Positions 5,318-6,829 of a DNA stretch of 6,829 nucleotides are shown here, in pieces. The position numbers and the translations under genes are program-made. The stretch is from Burkholderiales bacterium (lineage in GTDB: Bacteria; Pseudomonadota; Gammaproteobacteria; Burkholderiales; Burkholderiaceae_C). Below the pieces are notes generated by a model. That model ran no database searches and had not been told where the DNA came from. It worked only from the letters and a program-made list of their open reading frames with translations. The stretch spans positions 1 to 6,829 of the forward strand of contig CANGHQ010000096.1 in assembly GCA_947453585.1 (NCBI GenBank), in the 5' to 3' direction. The first letter of the stretch is position 1. Each line of letters starts with the position of its first letter.

Positions 5318-5863
5318 ATGAAATCTTCCTTTGCCTCTATTGCCGCCGCCTGCGCCTTGTGCCTGGGCAACTCCAGCTTTGCCCACGTGGTGCTGCAAGA
5401 CAGCGCCGCCGCCGCAGGCAGCAGCTACCGCGCCGCTTTTCGCGTGGGCCACGGCTGTGGCGACGAAGCCACCAGCGCCATGCGCATCACCATTCCGGCC
5501 GGCTTTAACGGCGCGCAGCCCATGCCCAAGGCCGGCTGGACGGTGAGCACCAAAATCGGCACCTTGGCCGCCCCCTTTGATAGCCATGGCAAGAAATACA
5601 CCGAGGGTGTGTTGGAGGTCAGCTGGACCGCCAACGGCCCCGAGAACGCCTTGCCCGCCGCCTATTACGACGAATTTGTGTTGCGCGGCACCACGCCTTC
5701 CAAGCCCGGACCGATCTGGTTCAAGGTACTGCAAAGCTGCGCCCAAGGCGCCAACGACTGGGCCGAAGTGCCAGCCAGCGGCACGTCTACCAAGGGCCTG
5801 AAATCGCCTGCGGCGCTGCTTGAAGTGTTGGACGTGCAAGCCGCAGGCGCCCACGCGCATTAA
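5318..5863 (+). CDS. YcnI-like DUF1775 periplasmic copper-binding protein
   Basis: The 181-residue precursor has a signal peptide (1-22, ending NSSFA). Cleavage there leaves His23 as the first mature residue, followed by VVLQDSAAAAGSSY. An N-terminal His is the copper ligand of Bacillus subtilis YcnI, whose family this matches throughout. The visible blocks are FRVGHGCGDEATSAMRITIP (41-60), QPMPKAGW (67-74), SWTANG (102-107), YYDEFVLRG (116-124), KVLQSCAQG (136-144) and WAEVPASG (148-155). Cys47 and Cys141 may form a disulphide. Unlike Gram-positive YcnI, there is no C-terminal membrane anchor; the protein ends AGAHAH, so it should be soluble in the periplasm. ATG 5318 is preferred to the TTG codons at 5303 and 5306 because it gives a standard MKSS signal peptide; no good Shine-Dalgarno is seen. 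The likely role is copper acquisition or storage together with the PCu(A)C chaperone encoded 45 bp downstream. Confidence 0.92.
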   Translation: MKSSFASIAAACALCLGNSSFAHVVLQDSAAAAGSSYRAAFRVGHGCGDEATSAMRITIPAGFNGAQPMPKAGWTVSTKIGTLAAPFDSHGKKYTEGVLEVSWTANGPENALPAAYYDEFVLRGTTPSKPGPIWFKVLQSCAQGANDWAEVPASGTSTKGLKSPAALLEVLDVQAAGAHAH

Positions 5864-5899
5864 CGTCAGCCCCATGATTTTTTCTAAGCCCTGTTAATT

Positions 5900-5903
5900 G
5901 GAG
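5900..5903 (+). promoter_or_regulatory. Ribosome-binding site of the PCu(A)C gene
   Basis: GGAG lies five bases before the ATG at 5909. It is the clearest Shine-Dalgarno in the copper cluster, where the other three starts have none, so the chaperone may be translated more strongly than its neighbours. Confidence 0.6.
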
Positions 5904-5908
5904 TTCCT

Positions 5909-6406
5909 ATGAAAAGCAAAATTTCTTCCGCCATCGTTCTGGCCGCCGTCTTGTGGACGGGCCACGCACTGGCCCAAAACGTCGAAGTGAAAGACGCCTG
6001 GGCCCGCGCCACGGTGCAAGGCCAAAAAGCCAGCGGTGCGTTTATGACGCTCACGGCCAAAGCCGACACCACGCTCGTGGGCGTGGCCAGCAGCGTGGCT
6101 GGCCTGGCCCAGGTGCATGAGATGAAGATGGACGGCAACGTCATGCAAATGCGCGCCCTGCCCGACGGCCTACGCCTGAATGCAGGCAAACCGGTGGCCC
6201 TCAAGCCCGGCAGCTTTCACCTGATGCTGATGGACCTGAAAGTGCCTTTACTCAAAGACACCACCATTCCTGTAACCCTGCGCTTCAAGGACGCCAAAGG
6301 CGTGGAAAGCACGCTCGACCTCAAGGTGCCGGTAAGTACCAGCGCGCCCGCCGGTGATGCGGCGGGGCACCAGCACGGCATGCACGACGCGCCGGCCAAG
6401 CCCTAA
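5909..6406 (+). CDS. PCu(A)C periplasmic copper chaperone
   Basis: The 165-residue precursor has a signal peptide (1-22, ending GHALA) and a cupredoxin-like PCu(A)C domain (about 24-143). The copper site is complete: His70 and Met72 in VHEMKM, Met81 ten residues after His70, and His104-x-Met106 in GSFHLMLMDLK. This is the H-x10-M-x22-H-x-M arrangement seen here, close to the family signature usually written H(M)x10Mx21HxM. KDAWARAT (28-35) and ASGAFMTL (41-48) are further family blocks. Such proteins carry Cu(I) in the periplasm and help load the CuA site of cytochrome oxidase, often with Sco proteins. After the domain there is a short tail with GHQHGMH (153-159), a further potential metal-binding cluster. 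The gene follows the YcnI-like gene by 45 bp in the same direction, which suggests co-transcription. Product assignment is secure; the direct acceptor in this organism is not shown. Confidence 0.95.
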   Translation: MKSKISSAIVLAAVLWTGHALAQNVEVKDAWARATVQGQKASGAFMTLTAKADTTLVGVASSVAGLAQVHEMKMDGNVMQMRALPDGLRLNAGKPVALKPGSFHLMLMDLKVPLLKDTTIPVTLRFKDAKGVESTLDLKVPVSTSAPAGDAAGHQHGMHDAPAKP

Positions 6407-6472
6407 GCGACAAGCGGTCTGGCGCCCACGCGCCCGGCCCGCTGCGCCCACTTTCCAATTCTTTTCCCTGCC

Positions 6473-6829
6473 ATGCCCGCCACCCTGCTCTTTGCCCGCC
6501 TGAGCGTGCGCTTACGCGCCTGGCTGGCCGTGTGGCTGATCGCGTTTGCCACGCTCTCACCCACGCTGACGCAGGCGCTGGCCGCAGCGCAAGGGCCCGG
6601 CCACGGCCTGGAGGTCTGCACCAGCAGCGGCACGCGCACCCTGGCCCCAGATGGATCGCTGGATCTGGCTGCAGATGCGAGCGCCCCGCAGGGCGACGGG
6701 CACCCAGCACCAGCAAGCCTGGCGGGTGGCCACTGCCCTCTGTGCCTGCTCTCGCACGGCGGTCTGGCACCGCCGCCAGCCACCGTTTTTTTTGCAGCAA
6801 CACAGCTACGGTCGCTTGCTCCGCCATGG
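6473..6829 (+). CDS. DUF2946-family exported protein (second copy), 3' end outside window
   Basis: An open frame starts at ATG 6473 and continues without a stop to the window edge, giving 119 residues. It has a charged start (ARLSVRLR), a hydrophobic segment (about 17-39, ending QALAAA, a likely cleavage site), LEVCTSSG (46-53) and GGHCPLCLLSHG (85-96). His87, Cys88 and Cys91 give the standard DUF2946 HCPxC motif, with Cys49 as a further conserved Cys. Its layout parallels the DUF2946 protein at 4775, but there is little identity outside the motifs, so the pair is diverged and not a recent duplicate. It begins 66 bp after the PCu(A)C stop with no clear Shine-Dalgarno. A run of eight T (6786-6793) lies within the frame near the edge. 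The visible length is near the family norm, so the stop is probably not far beyond the edge. A copper-related role is inferred from context. Confidence 0.78.
   Translation, partial: MPATLLFARLSVRLRAWLAVWLIAFATLSPTLTQALAAAQGPGHGLEVCTSSGTRTLAPDGSLDLAADASAPQGDGHPAPASLAGGHCPLCLLSHGGLAPPPATVFFAATQLRSLAPPW

Noticed and set aside
5878..5883. Six T in a row after the YcnI-like gene, considered as an intrinsic terminator
   Set aside because: No stable GC-rich stem lies immediately before the run, and the PCu(A)C gene follows closely in the same direction.

Overview
The window is GC-rich, densely coding DNA from a betaproteobacterium. GlnE, a short FAH-family protein, a MarC protein and a YcnI/PCu(A)C copper cluster all have the character of Burkholderiales genes. 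Comamonadaceae (the Rhodoferax, Acidovorax, Polaromonas range) is my best guess, made from remembered family resemblance and not from a search. There are no rRNA or tRNA genes, insertion sequences, CRISPR arrays or phage genes. The longest stretch without a gene is about 177 bases (5141-5317).

Layout. (1) Positions 2-2152, plus strand: the C-terminal part of glnE (glutamine synthetase adenylyltransferase), cut by the left edge, followed 33 bp later by an FAH-family gene. The FAH protein lacks several residues that make this fold an enzyme. (2) Positions 2236-4664, minus strand: a three-gene run read right to left. It holds a small VOC (glyoxalase/extradiol-dioxygenase fold) protein, a MarC-family membrane protein coupled to it by an ATGA overlap, and, after about 105 bp, a long protein with two DsbA/HCCA-isomerase-like domains. 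This run converges on the FAH gene across 2153-2235. (3) Positions 4775-6829, plus strand: a periplasmic copper-handling cluster, divergent from the VOC gene. Its order is DUF2946 protein, YcnI-like DUF1775 protein, PCu(A)C copper chaperone, and a second DUF2946 protein that runs off the right edge.

How they work together. glnE belongs to nitrogen control and has no evident link to its neighbours. The four plus-strand genes from 4775 form a coherent set: each product has an export signal or N-terminal hydrophobic segment, and each carries a Cys, His or Met arrangement suited to metal binding. In other bacteria, YcnI and PCu(A)C proteins bind copper outside the cytoplasm and support copper delivery, notably to the CuA centre of cytochrome oxidase. 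DUF2946 proteins have no settled function.

Most worth a second look: the FAH-fold protein that appears to have lost its metal site and catalytic lysine; the two non-identical DUF2946 genes flanking the copper-protein pair; the tandem DsbA-like protein whose first domain has lost the residues its second domain keeps; and the structured, repeat-bearing non-coding stretches at 4665-4774 and 5141-5317. I found no clearly new multi-gene system.
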